Shown: one piece after another, positions 25,663 to 33,908 of the stretch
Layout: each line of letters opens with the position of its first letter
Position numbering within the stretch: position 1 is the stretch's first letter
From: SIG440 sp045120135
Lineage (GTDB): Bacteria; Bacillota; Clostridia; Monoglobales; Monoglobaceae
DNA: 64,000 nucleotides
Assembly (NCBI GenBank): GCA_045120135.1
Contig: JBGVEN010000015.1
Location: 186,001 to 250,000, forward strand
Direction of reading: 5' to 3'
Position numbers and translations under genes: made by a program
The notes under the pieces: generated by a model
Databases searched by the model: none
Told to the model about the DNA's origin: nothing
Seen by the model: only the letters and a program-made list of their open reading frames with translations

Positions 25663-26037
25663 TTACTTAAGTTCAACAGTTGCGCCAACTTCTTCGAGCT
25701 GAGCCTTGAACTTTTCAGCGTCTTCCTTAGCAACAGCTTCCTTAAGAGTTGTGGGAGCACCATCAACAGCAGCCTTTGCTTCAGCAAGACCAAGACCTGT
25801 GATTTCACGAACAGCCTTGATTACCTTAATCTTTTCAGCACCAGCAGCAGCGAGAACTACGTCAAATTCTGACTTCTCTGCACCGCCAGCAGCAGCACCG
25901 TCAGCACCACCAGCAGCAACCATAACGGGAGCAGCAGCGCTTACGCCAAACTCTTCCTCAAGAGCCTTTACGAGATCGTTAACTTCAACGAGTGTAAGTG
26001 TTTTGATTTCTTCAATCATCTTTGCTATATCAGCCAT
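25663..26037 (-). CDS. rplL: 50S ribosomal protein L7/L12
   Basis: A 124-residue stalk protein of normal length. N-terminal dimer domain (MADIAKMIEEIKTLTLVEVN), Ala/Gly-rich hinge (AAAPVMVAAGGADGAAAGG), and C-terminal factor-binding domain (KIKVIKAVREITGLGLAEAK). It recruits translation factors to the ribosome. Follows rplJ under the same promoter. A terminator follows directly; rpoB, the usual next gene, is absent. Confidence 0.97.
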   Translation of the reverse strand: MADIAKMIEEIKTLTLVEVNDLVKALEEEFGVSAAAPVMVAAGGADGAAAGGAEKSEFDVVLAAAGAEKIKVIKAVREITGLGLAEAKAAVDGAPTTLKEAVAKEDAEKFKAQLEEVGATVELK

Positions 26038-26109
26038 TTTTATTATCCTCCAGAATAAATTATATTTCGGGAATTAAAGCAACCCGATACTTTAAAATTA
26101 CTAAAATTA

Positions 26110-26613
26110 TTACTCTGCAGCTTCCATCTGCTTTGCGATGGCATCCAGAGTTCTGACAAGGCTTCCGATAGGAGCCTGAAGGCTTCCCAGCATTTTTGCA
26201 ATAAGAGTTTCCTTATTGGGAATGCTTGCGTAAACCTTAACTTCGTTAACATCGATTACCTTTCCGTCAACGAAACCGCCCTTGATTTCGAGCTGTTCAT
26301 TTGCTTTTGCAAATTCAACAAGAACCTTAGCGGGAGCAACAACATCACTATCACTTGTAGCAAGAGCTGTAGGGCCGTGGAGAACGGGGTCAAGACCGTC
26401 GAGACCAACCTCGTTTGCTGCAAAACGTGTAAGTGTGTTCTTTACAATGGTGTATTCAACACCTGCTTCTCTGAGCTTGTTACGAAGCTCTGTATCCTGA
26501 GCAACTGTAAGACCGCGGTAGTCGGCAATAACGCCTGCCTGAGCATTCTTAAGTCTTTCGGTAAGCTCAGCAACAATTGCTTTTTTGCTTTCTAAAACTT
26601 TTGCACTTGGCAT
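26110..26613 (-). CDS. rplJ: 50S ribosomal protein L10
   Basis: A 167-residue protein that anchors L7/L12 to 23S rRNA. Begins MPSAKVLESKKAIVAELTER; typical ADYRGLTVAQDTELRNKLRE and VKNTLTRFAA. The start at 26613 has AAAGGAGG upstream; the open frame extends 33 codons further into the leader but without support. Preceded by an L10 leader and attenuator, so likely autoregulated. Confidence 0.97.
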   Translation of the reverse strand: MPSAKVLESKKAIVAELTERLKNAQAGVIADYRGLTVAQDTELRNKLREAGVEYTIVKNTLTRFAANEVGLDGLDPVLHGPTALATSDSDVVAPAKVLVEFAKANEQLEIKGGFVDGKVIDVNEVKVYASIPNKETLIAKMLGSLQAPIGSLVRTLDAIAKQMEAAE

Positions 26614-26700
26614 TTGAGTGTTTCCTCCTTTCAAAACATTAACTGCTTGAAAACGAACCCTCATTCTGTAAACAAGAACCCGTCTTTTTTTACAAATAAA

Positions 26701-26727
26701 TAACCCCCGCACAGACTGCGAGGGTTA
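26701..26727 (-). terminator. Attenuator hairpin in the rplJ leader
   Basis: A GC-rich stem (AACCCTCGCAGTCTGTGCGGGGGTT on the minus strand) followed by ATTTATTT, between the L10 leader and rplJ. Confidence 0.65.
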
Positions 26728-26825
26728 AATACATAAACAACAAACCTAAAATTTGTAATTTTGTAATGTCCTCGGCAGGATTTACGGCATAACCACCTGC
26801 TGTCTGCGGAAATTATTCAATTCAC
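26728..26825 (-). promoter_or_regulatory. Ribosomal protein L10 leader
   Basis: The minus-strand transcript holds GACAGCAGGTGGTTATG and, after a short loop, CCTGCCGAGGACAT, the paired conserved core of Firmicute L10 leaders, bound by the L10(L12) complex. It lies between a consensus promoter and an attenuator, as expected. Confidence 0.82.
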
Positions 26826-26831
26826 TCTGTC

Positions 26832-26860
26832 ATTATAACACAACATTTTGTGTTTGTCAA
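26832..26860 (-). promoter_or_regulatory. Consensus promoter of rplJ-rplL
   Basis: Minus strand TTGACA (26855-26860), 17-bp spacer, TATAAT (26832-26837). Confidence 0.88.
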
Positions 26861-26875
26861 CAACAAATTTCAAAA

Positions 26876-27571
26876 TTATGCGTCAATTTTTGCAGTGTTA
26901 ACCTTAACACCGGGGCCCATTGTTGAAGCCACTGTAACGGACTTGAGGTACTGACCCTTAGCCGCAGCAGGCTTAGCCTTAACGATAGCGCCCATAAGAG
27001 CGTTAAAGTTTTCAGCGAGCTTTTCCTTGCCGAAGGAAGCCTTACCAATGGGGCAGTGAATGATGTTTGTTTTGTCGAGTCTGTACTCAATCTTACCTGA
27101 CTTGATTTCAGCAACTGCACGAGCAACATCAGGTGTAACTGTGCCAGCCTTGGGGCTAGGCATAAGACCCTTAGGACCAAGTGTCTTACCGATTCTACCA
27201 ACAACGCCCATCATATCGGGAGTTGCAACAACAACATCAAAGTCAAACCAGTTCTCTGACTGAATCTTCTGAACAAGGTCTTCAGCGCCTACATAGTCTG
27301 CGCCTGCAGCCTTAGCCTCATCAGCCTTGCCCTCACGAGCAAATACGAGAACCTTAATTTCCTTACCTGTACCGTTGGGAAGAACAACCGCACCTCTAAC
27401 CTGCTGGTCAGCGTGTCTTGAGTCAACACCCAACTTAACATGAATCTCAACAGTTTCGTCAAACTTAGCCTTTGCAGTCTGGCAAACCAGATCCAAAGCT
27501 TCGGGAGCGTCATAGAACTTACCCTTTTCAATCAGCTTGACACTGTCTTGATATTTCTTACCTTTCTTCAT
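26876..27571 (-). CDS. rplA: 50S ribosomal protein L1
   Basis: A 231-residue L1-stalk protein of normal length. Begins MKKGKKYQDSVKLIEKGKFY; contains the signature MPSPKAGTVTPDVARAV and a GPKGLMP segment. Ribosome site AGGAGG. Its 3' end lies against the rplJ promoter. L1 can repress its own operon by binding a leader that mimics rRNA; a candidate site lies before the gene. Confidence 0.97.
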   Translation of the reverse strand: MKKGKKYQDSVKLIEKGKFYDAPEALDLVCQTAKAKFDETVEIHVKLGVDSRHADQQVRGAVVLPNGTGKEIKVLVFAREGKADEAKAAGADYVGAEDLVQKIQSENWFDFDVVVATPDMMGVVGRIGKTLGPKGLMPSPKAGTVTPDVARAVAEIKSGKIEYRLDKTNIIHCPIGKASFGKEKLAENFNALMGAIVKAKPAAAKGQYLKSVTVASTMGPGVKVNTAKIDA

Positions 27572-27589
27572 TTTAAATTTCCTCCTATC

Positions 27590-27627
27590 GTGGTTCGGCA
27601 GAATGTTATCTGTGACATTCCTCCCAC
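27590..27627 (-). promoter_or_regulatory. Hairpin between rplK and rplA, possible L1-binding site
   Basis: Minus-strand RNA can pair GTGGG/CCAC and GGAATGT/ACATTCT around a small internal loop, just upstream of the rplA ribosome site. A role in L1 feedback is inference. Confidence 0.35.
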
Positions 27628-27655
27628 TTAATAAAACTGTGCGTGCTTTTGGAAA

Positions 27656-28081
27656 TTACTCTTCCACGGTAACGCCCATAGACCGTGCTGTGCCTGCGAT
27701 CATAGACATAGCTGCTTCAATAGAAGCTGCGTTCAGGTCAGGCATTTTCTGCTCTGCAATAGCCTGAAGATCAGCCTTTGAAAGCTGAGCAACCTTTGTC
27801 TTGTTAGGAACACCTGAGCCGCTCTGAATTTTGCAAGCCTTCTTGATGAGGACTGCAGCCGGCGGAGTTTTGGTAATGAACGAGAATGATCTGTCCTGGT
27901 AAACAGTGATAACAACCGGGATAACAAGACCTGCATCCTTTGCTGTTTTCTCATTGAACTGCTTACAGAAGTCCATAATGTTCACACCGTGCTGACCGAG
28001 AGCAGGACCAACCGGAGGAGCCGGTGTAGCCTTACCTGCTTCAATTTGCAGTTTGATGTAACCTGTAATCTTTTGCGCCAT
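27656..28081 (-). CDS. rplK: 50S ribosomal protein L11
   Basis: A 141-residue protein, the standard length. It binds the GTPase-centre rRNA. Begins MAQKITGYIKLQIEAGKATP and has PPVGPALGQHGVNIMDFCK and PPAAVLIKKA. Start 28081 preferred over an in-frame GTG four codons earlier, which overlaps the ribosome site. Confidence 0.97.
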   Translation of the reverse strand: MAQKITGYIKLQIEAGKATPAPPVGPALGQHGVNIMDFCKQFNEKTAKDAGLVIPVVITVYQDRSFSFITKTPPAAVLIKKACKIQSGSGVPNKTKVAQLSKADLQAIAEQKMPDLNAASIEAAMSMIAGTARSMGVTVEE

Positions 28082-28093
28082 TTCTAATGACAC

Positions 28094-28219
28094 CTCCCTT
28101 TCACAAACGTGGTAATATCGGAAGTGAAGTCTTCTTCACCCCTCCCACCTACCCGGAAAACCGGATATATATATAACGGCTTATGCCGTGTGGGAAACCT
28201 TTTAATAAGTTAATAAATT
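28094..28219 (-). promoter_or_regulatory. Hairpin-rich spacer between nusG and rplK
   Basis: Three small stems on the minus strand: ACGGC-ATAA-GCCGT, CCGG-TTTT-CCGG and GTGAAG-AAGA-CTTCAC. No T run follows, so these are more likely RNA processing or leader structures than terminators. Confidence 0.4.
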
Positions 28220-28741
28220 TTATTGAAGTGCTTCAACCTGATTAAACTCAAGCTCGACATCTGTATCTCTGCCGAACATGGAAATCTTTGCCTTTATCTT
28301 CTGCTTATCCATAACGATTGCAGTAATAACGCCGACAAAGCCTTCAAGCGGACCGTATTTAACACGGATATTGTCACCGACATCAAAGCCGATTGTAACC
28401 GTCTTCTTTTCAAGACCGATTGCCGCAATTTCTTCCTCTGTAAGAGGAACAGGCTTGGAACCCGGACCTACAAATCCGGTAACACCACGGCAGTTTCTGA
28501 CAACATACCAGCTTTCATCGGTCATAATCATTTTAATAATGACATAACCGGGGAAAACCTTGCGCATAACAGTTTTCTTTTTGTCATCCTTAATCTCAAC
28601 TACTTCCTCCATAGGAACGCTGATTTCCTGAATGACATCCTGCATATTGCGGTTTTCAATTGTCTTTTCGATATCGGCTTTTACTTTATTTTCGTAGCCT
28701 GAGTAGGTGTGAGCAACATACCATTTTGCTTCGTTAGCCAT
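28220..28741 (-). CDS. nusG: Transcription termination/antitermination protein NusG
   Basis: A 173-residue protein. NGN domain (KWYVAHTYSGYENKVKADIE; VFPGYVIIKMIMTDESWYVVRNCRGVTGFVG) then a KOW domain (FDVGDNIRVKYGPLEGFVG). It binds RNA polymerase and couples it to ribosomes or affects pausing. Standard place between secE and rplK. Confidence 0.96.
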   Translation of the reverse strand: MANEAKWYVAHTYSGYENKVKADIEKTIENRNMQDVIQEISVPMEEVVEIKDDKKKTVMRKVFPGYVIIKMIMTDESWYVVRNCRGVTGFVGPGSKPVPLTEEEIAAIGLEKKTVTIGFDVGDNIRVKYGPLEGFVGVITAIVMDKQKIKAKISMFGRDTDVELEFNQVEALQ

Positions 28742-28769
28742 AATCGTGGGGTTCGCCCTTCCCTCCTAC

Positions 28770-28976
28770 TTATCTGTTAATAAGCAACGCCATTGCGCCG
28801 CTGAACAGCCAGTCCAAAATCCAGATAACTGCACCGACAACCAAAACGAAAATAAGTACAACCAGTGTGTTCTGTCTTACCTTTTTGAATGAGGGCCATA
28901 CAACTCTTTTGAGTTCAGCCTTCATATCAATAAACCAGTTTTTGATTCTTCCGAATACATTTGGTTTCTTATCCAT
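28770..28976 (-). CDS. secE: Preprotein translocase subunit SecE
   Basis: A 68-residue protein with one C-terminal membrane span (TLVVLIFVLVVGAVIWILDW), preceded by the conserved WFIDMKAELKRVVWPSFKKV amphipathic segment. Part of the SecYEG channel. Between rpmG and nusG as usual. Confidence 0.95.
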   Translation of the reverse strand: MDKKPNVFGRIKNWFIDMKAELKRVVWPSFKKVRQNTLVVLIFVLVVGAVIWILDWLFSGAMALLINR

Positions 28977-29002
28977 TTCAAACTACCTCTTGCTTTCAAA
29001 GA

Positions 29003-29152
29003 TTACTTCGTTTCTTTATGAAGTGTGTGCTTCTTGCAGAATCTGCAGTACTTGTTCATCTCCAGTCTGTCGGGACTGTTTTTCTTGTTCTTCATTGTGT
29101 CGTAGTTTCTCTGCTTGCATTCTGTGCACGCCAAAGTGATTTTAACTCTCAT
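29003..29152 (-). CDS. rpmG: 50S ribosomal protein L33
   Basis: A 49-residue protein starting MRVKITLACTECKQRNYDTM and ending KYCRFCKKHTLHKETK. Both Cys pairs (CTEC and CRFC) are kept, so it is the zinc-binding form. It heads the secE-nusG operon. AAAGGGTGAAAG supplies the ribosome site. Confidence 0.95.
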   Translation of the reverse strand: MRVKITLACTECKQRNYDTMKNKKNSPDRLEMNKYCRFCKKHTLHKETK

Positions 29153-29263
29153 TTCTTTCACCCTTTCCGCATTATACCTTCGGGCAAAGCCGCCCGATTT
29201 TTTCTATTTGTTGCATTTGTGTTTTGCTCAACACAAATAAAGCCCCTTTTCAGAGGTAATGAT

Positions 29264-29292
29264 ATATTATCACAAATCAAGTAGCTTGTCAA
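29264..29292 (-). promoter_or_regulatory. Promoter of the rpmG-secE-nusG-rplK-rplA operon
   Basis: Minus strand TTGACA (29287-29292), 17-bp spacer, TAATAT (29264-29269). The ~105-nt leader holds two hairpins (ATTTGTGTT/AACACAAAT and CGGGC/GCCCG). A second TATAAT at 29173-29178 lacks a good -35. Confidence 0.75.
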
Positions 29293-29391
29293 TCTTTTTT
29301 TAAATTTTTTCTGTTATATTGGTTTTCGACAACGAATACACTATATATTGTATAACTGCTTTTTTACAGGTCACAAAAAGGAGTCGGTTTT

Positions 29392-30408
29392 ATGAAAAGA
29401 ACTCTCAGCATTGCTTTTGTATATATAGGTTTAGTTATCGGTGCAGGCTTTGCCTCAGGTAGAGAAATCTTTGAATACTTTAGTCTCGCCTCACGTACCG
29501 ACTTTACCGGAATAATCTTTGCAAGCCTTGGCTTTGCCGGAATCTCGTACATAACTATGAGTCTTGCAAAAAGATACTCAGTAGAAACCTTTGACGAACT
29601 GCTTAGCTGTGTTTCCGGAAAATCCGCAGCCCCTGTAAAGCTTTTTATGAATTTGTTTATGTTCTGCGGCTTTTTTATTATGCTTGCCGCATCCGGTGTC
29701 CTTTTCGAAAGCACCTTTAACCTTCCCGAGAAGTTCGGCATACTTCTGCTTGCCACACTCTGCTTTCTGGTTTTTGTGTTTGACCTTCGAGGAATTGTTG
29801 CCGTCAACACCATACTCGTTCCTCTAATGATTGCAGGTATGCTTTATCTTTGCATAACTTCGATTTTGTTTGACACCGAGCCTGTTTCTTCATTATATAG
29901 TAGTGTTCGCAAAAATTTTCTCGTTTCTGCTGTCTGCTACGTAAGCTACAACACCATAACCGCAGGTGCAGTTCTTGTTCCTCTTTCAGCAAATGCCCAA
30001 AAGTGCGAGCTCATCCGCTCCTCCGTGCTTGCCGGATGCATTCTTGGCGGACTGATTTTTCTTGTATGGTTGACTCTTAACATTTATTACGACGCAATTT
30101 TCTCGTCCGAAATGCCGCTTTTAAGCCTTGCAGCAGCACACGGGACTATCAGCGAATGGATTTACACCGCCGTATTGTTTATGGCACTTTGTACAACTGC
30201 AATATCCCAGGGTTTTGGAATCCTTTCAAAATTCCGTCTAGAAAAGTCGTTTGATCGAGCACTGGCTGCCGCCATCATCTGCCTTGGAGCAATTCCATTT
30301 GCCGGTTTTGGTTTTTCCACACTAATATCCCGTCTTTACTCCACCTTTGGATTTATAGGCCTTGGCTGGACGGCGATGCTAATATATAAGTACATAAAAA
30401 GGAAATAA
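29392..30408 (+). CDS. YkvI-family membrane protein
   Basis: A 338-residue protein with about ten membrane spans. The first span contains YIGLVIGAGFASGREIFEYF, the signature of the YkvI-like group in the amino-acid/Na+ symporter (LeuT-fold) superfamily. Function not established. The ribosome site is AAAAGGAG. Short palindromic terminator at its end. Monocistronic, divergent from the rpmG operon. Confidence 0.82.
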   Translation: MKRTLSIAFVYIGLVIGAGFASGREIFEYFSLASRTDFTGIIFASLGFAGISYITMSLAKRYSVETFDELLSCVSGKSAAPVKLFMNLFMFCGFFIMLAASGVLFESTFNLPEKFGILLLATLCFLVFVFDLRGIVAVNTILVPLMIAGMLYLCITSILFDTEPVSSLYSSVRKNFLVSAVCYVSYNTITAGAVLVPLSANAQKCELIRSSVLAGCILGGLIFLVWLTLNIYYDAIFSSEMPLLSLAAAHGTISEWIYTAVLFMALCTTAISQGFGILSKFRLEKSFDRALAAAIICLGAIPFAGFGFSTLISRLYSTFGFIGLGWTAMLIYKYIKRK

Positions 30409-30433
30409 TGCAGGAGAATTAATTCTCCTGCAT
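30408..30433. terminator. Bidirectional terminator, ykvI-like / prmC
   Basis: A perfect 26-base palindrome (arms 30408-30420 and 30421-30433) with T run. It contains the prmC stop codon and begins at the last base of the ykvI-like stop. Confidence 0.82.
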
Positions 30434-31264
30434 TTTTGCTGTCACTACTCTGTCAATGCCACTTAAGTCTTTTGTTATTTCAACATCTGAAAATCTTGAA
30501 CTAAGCAAGGTTGCCACATCATCAGCCTGACCTATGCCCACTTCAAAGGCAATTGTGCCACCATTTTTAAGCGGAGCAAATTTGGTAATCAGCCTATAAA
30601 AATCCAAGCCGTCCTCACCGCCGTCAAGTGCCGTGAGCGGCTCAAAATCCTTAACCTTTTTATCCAAATCATAAATATCCACCTTTGGAATATATGGGGG
30701 ATTTGAGACAATAACATCGGGGCTTTCCAAAAATTCGGGGAAGCCCTTTTTTATATCCCATTCAATAAATGAAACTCTGTCTGATACACCAAGGTTTTCA
30801 GCATTCCTTTTTGCAATTTTTAAAGCATCTGTCGAAATATCCACTGAAATCACTTTTGCATCTGGCAGCAATTTTGCAAGACTGATTGCAATACATCCCG
30901 AACCACTGCCAATTTCAAATATATTTAGGCTCGGCTTGTCCTTGCAAAGTTCAATAACCTTTTCCACCAAAACTTCTGTATCACATCTTGGGATAAGCGT
31001 TGCAGGACTTACCTCAAACCACATCGACATAAACTCGCAGCCGCCCACAACATACTGTACCGGCTCACCTGCTTTAACCCGTTCAATTGCCCGCAAAAAT
31101 CGTGTTTCGGTTTCTTCATCAACTAATTTATCACCAATAATTATATCCGTTTTGGAAAAATCCATTGTCCGCAAAATAAAATCCGCATCTGCCAGCGGGC
31201 TGTCGTTTCCCGAAGTCTTCAATAACTTTGCCGCAGCTGTTCTCAGTTCCTTAAGGTTTACCAT
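30419..31264 (-). CDS. prmC: Peptide chain release factor N5-glutamine methyltransferase
   Basis: A 281-residue SAM-dependent enzyme that methylates the Gln of the GGQ motif in release factors. SAM site IFEIGSGSGCIAISLAK and catalytic NPPY (VIVSNPPYIPKVD). The N-terminal helical domain with SPLADADFIL is also typical. Overlaps the upstream DUF1385 gene by 7 bp; the prmC/DUF1385 pairing is common in Clostridia. Confidence 0.95.
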   Translation of the reverse strand: MVNLKELRTAAAKLLKTSGNDSPLADADFILRTMDFSKTDIIIGDKLVDEETETRFLRAIERVKAGEPVQYVVGGCEFMSMWFEVSPATLIPRCDTEVLVEKVIELCKDKPSLNIFEIGSGSGCIAISLAKLLPDAKVISVDISTDALKIAKRNAENLGVSDRVSFIEWDIKKGFPEFLESPDVIVSNPPYIPKVDIYDLDKKVKDFEPLTALDGGEDGLDFYRLITKFAPLKNGGTIAFEVGIGQADDVATLLSSRFSDVEITKDLSGIDRVVTAKMQEN

Positions 31265-32217
31265 TTGTCCTCCGCCCTGTCCTCAGGAATAACCGCCTTT
31301 AGTGCAGCTATTGCAACCTCAATCTGGCTGTTGTCCGGCTCGTTTGTGGTTATATACTGAAGCCACTTGCCGGGGGCACTGATTGCCGCGGTAAACCAAT
31401 TATCGTGTCTGCCTGCAAACTTTATAACCTCATACGAAATCCCTGCCACAACCGGCAAAAGTGCAAGTCGAAGCACCAGACGGATTATCGCATTATTCCA
31501 CGAAATAAAAGAAAATACAATTATACTGATTACCATAACAACAAGCAGAAAGCTTGTTCCGCATCTGGGGTGAAGTCTTGATTGTGTACGGACATTTTCA
31601 ACCGTAAGGTCAAGTCCCTGCTCGTAACAATGTATTGTTTTATGCTCTGCACCGTGGTACATAAACACCCTCTTGATATCCTCCATCCGTGCAACAAGCG
31701 ACAGATATATGAGGAATATTGCAATTCTCACACAGCCCTCGGCAAGGGTGAGTACAATATGATTTTCGGTTACACCCCTAAGAAAGCCTACAATAACAGT
31801 AGGCAGAAGAATAAAAAGACCGACACTCATAAAGAGCGAAAGAATAACCGAGAAATAAATCACCGCATTCATACCCTTTTCAGAGCCGAGCTTTTCTTCA
31901 AGCCATATTTCGAACTTGCTGCGACTATCCTTGGGAGTTCCGTCTTCCTCTATATCAAAGAACTTCGCCGAATACATAAGCGACTGGACGCCGAGAATCA
32001 TAGAGTCTATAAAGTTGACACAGCCACGGATAATCGGTAATTTAAAAATCTTGCTGCGTCGAACCTTACCGCAGGACTTTTCGTCCATAACAATCTCGCC
32101 ATCGGTTTTGCGAACAGCGGTAGCAATCTTTGCAGGACCTTTCATCATAACGCCCTCAATTACAGCCTGACCGCCGATTGAGGTTTTGTGTATATTACAT
32201 TTTTTATCGCTACTCAT
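31258..32217 (-). CDS. DUF1385 (YqhQ-like) membrane protein
   Basis: A 319-residue protein with about four membrane spans in the centre. It starts with SIGGQAVIEGVMMKGPAKIA, the family hallmark, and has FMYHGAEHKTIHCYEQG and SRLHPRCGTSFLL. Biochemical function unknown. Co-transcribed with prmC; in many Firmicutes it sits by prmC, prfA and rpmE. Confidence 0.88.
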   Translation of the reverse strand: MSSDKKCNIHKTSIGGQAVIEGVMMKGPAKIATAVRKTDGEIVMDEKSCGKVRRSKIFKLPIIRGCVNFIDSMILGVQSLMYSAKFFDIEEDGTPKDSRSKFEIWLEEKLGSEKGMNAVIYFSVILSLFMSVGLFILLPTVIVGFLRGVTENHIVLTLAEGCVRIAIFLIYLSLVARMEDIKRVFMYHGAEHKTIHCYEQGLDLTVENVRTQSRLHPRCGTSFLLVVMVISIIVFSFISWNNAIIRLVLRLALLPVVAGISYEVIKFAGRHDNWFTAAISAPGKWLQYITTNEPDNSQIEVAIAALKAVIPEDRAEDKW

Positions 32218-32307
32218 TGTGTTTCACCATTCCTTTCAACACACAATGAGTATAACACAAAATTTCTTATTATACAACCCAAAAATTTTAACATTGTGTA
32301 AATATAT

Positions 32308-32338
32308 AAGTAAAGACGGGCGATGCCCGTCTTTACTT
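32308..32338 (-). terminator. Terminator of gpr
   Basis: A perfect 14-bp stem (AAGTAAAGACGGGC / GCCCGTCTTTACTT) overlapping the last codons of gpr. Confidence 0.75.
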
Positions 32339-33316
32339 GTAGCGGTCAATATCATCAAGGGTTATCCCCTCATGCAACGCAATGTTAATACCATTGGCAA
32401 TTATTTCGGCGATGTTTTCCACCACCGTATCCACTTCCTTGGGTGTTACCACAAAATCACCGTATTCCGGCGTTAATACCTGCTTAATCATTCCGTACTT
32501 ATCCTCCTCGGCAATTACTGAAAGCATTTTGTAAAGCGGCAGGTTTTCTTCCGCATTTATCTTGAGATTTTCAATTATTTTATCAATTGTGTCCCCTGCA
32601 ATGGTTGCAGCATCAATTACGGTGGGAACACCTATTGCGATTACGGGAACACCAAGCGTCTCCTTATCAATTGCCATACGGCGGTTGCCTATTCCGGCAC
32701 CGGGGACAATTCCCGTGTCGGTAAGCTGAATTGTATTGTTTATGCGTTCCATCCGTCTTGAACAAAGTGCATCAACTGCTATGATAAGCCCCGGCTTCAC
32801 CCTGTCGCAGATACCCTTTACTATCTCACCTGTCTCCACCCCGGTAATTCCCAAAACGCCGGGGGATATTGCACAAACCGGACGAAGTCTTTCATCAATC
32901 TCCTCGGGCATGTACTGAAGTAAATGCCTTGTGACCAATACCGAATCCACAGTTTTAGGTCCAAGGGCATCTGCCGTAATATTTCTGTTGCCTAATCCGA
33001 GAACAAGTACCGTGCCGTCCCATTTGCCTTTTATAAGTTTTGCAAGCTCTAAAGAGCAAATACGGCAAGCCTCCTCGTATGCCTCCTGAAGGGTTTCGTT
33101 GGGGTCGGGAAGTTCCACTGTTATATATGTTCCCTCGGCTTTATTCAAAGCCTTCTTACCTCTCTCGTCCTGAACAAAGACCCGTGTTATCCTTATCCCG
33201 AAATCACACTCCTGTTCCTCTGCAGCTACCCCCTCAGCCTCGGTTTCAAGCTGTGAATTTTCAAAGTACATTTCTCTTGCCTCAATAGCAAGGTCTGTCC
33301 GTGCATTAAATGACAT
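32333..33316 (-). CDS. gpr: GPR endopeptidase (spore protease)
   Basis: A 327-residue aspartic-type protease that degrades small acid-soluble spore proteins at germination. N-terminal FNARTDLAIEARE holds the self-processing region; LVLGLGNRNITADALGPKTV and IIAVDALCSRRMERINNTIQ are family signatures. The ATG at 33316 is used with AAAGGA 8 bases upstream; a TTG six codons earlier overlaps that site. Expected to be under forespore sigma-G, though no clear box was read. Confidence 0.95.
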   Translation of the reverse strand: MSFNARTDLAIEAREMYFENSQLETEAEGVAAEEQECDFGIRITRVFVQDERGKKALNKAEGTYITVELPDPNETLQEAYEEACRICSLELAKLIKGKWDGTVLVLGLGNRNITADALGPKTVDSVLVTRHLLQYMPEEIDERLRPVCAISPGVLGITGVETGEIVKGICDRVKPGLIIAVDALCSRRMERINNTIQLTDTGIVPGAGIGNRRMAIDKETLGVPVIAIGVPTVIDAATIAGDTIDKIIENLKINAEENLPLYKMLSVIAEEDKYGMIKQVLTPEYGDFVVTPKEVDTVVENIAEIIANGINIALHEGITLDDIDRYK

Positions 33317-33402
33317 TTTATCGTTCCTTTCCAAAGTCTGCTTTTGCGGCGTCTTAGCTTGACACCAAAATAAGTTTGTGATAAAATATATGTGGAATAT
33401 TG

Positions 33403-33804
33403 TCAGCTTGTGAAGTTTTCTATGAACCCGGTCAAGGCTTCAGAGTCTTCAAGCACCACACCACGGTTTAACAGTTCCCTGTCCTCGTAGCTGAGATTAT
33501 TGGCATACACGGTTTCACCGTATAAAAACTCCTCGGCGTTGCCGTAACGGGCGTAGACCCCCAGTATGTCACCCTCAAGACGTACAATATACCAATCGAA
33601 TTTTGCCGTTTCAGACAACTCCGGTTTTTCCACATCGTTTCGGGGGCTGATAATCCCGGTTTCGACCGACTGCGGAGGTGCTTGTGTCATCTGTCTGTTT
33701 TCCATTGAATTTTTGGTTATAATATACGATATGGTTGCCGATACGGCTGCAAGGGCTGCAAGACCGAAAAATATCAGGATTATTTTCGTTACAGTTTTTA
33801 ACAT
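33403..33804 (-). CDS. BofC C-terminal-domain sporulation protein
   Basis: A 133-residue protein with one N-terminal membrane anchor (IILIFFGLAALAAVSATISY). The C-terminal ~65 residues (FDWYIVRLEGDILGVYARYG, then ETVYANNLSYEDRELLNRGV and LEDSEALTGFIENF) fit the BofC C-terminal domain, which in Bacillus belongs to a regulator of SpoIVB/sigma-K activation in the forespore. The N-terminal BofC domain is missing, as in many clostridial versions. 70 bp upstream of gpr, so both may be forespore genes. Confidence 0.75.
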   Translation of the reverse strand: MLKTVTKIILIFFGLAALAAVSATISYIITKNSMENRQMTQAPPQSVETGIISPRNDVEKPELSETAKFDWYIVRLEGDILGVYARYGNAEEFLYGETVYANNLSYEDRELLNRGVVLEDSEALTGFIENFTS

Positions 33805-33908
33805 ATACGGTCAATCCGCCTTTCAAAATATTAATATTAAAGATTATTTGCGTAATTTTGTAAATTTATACAATTGGATAAAATCCATATAAAACGGGAG
33901 GGTTTCGT

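Noticed and set aside
29168..29180. TATAAT near rpmG as the main operon promoter
   Set aside because: No acceptable -35 at the right distance; the TTGACA-N17-TAATAT pair upstream is better.
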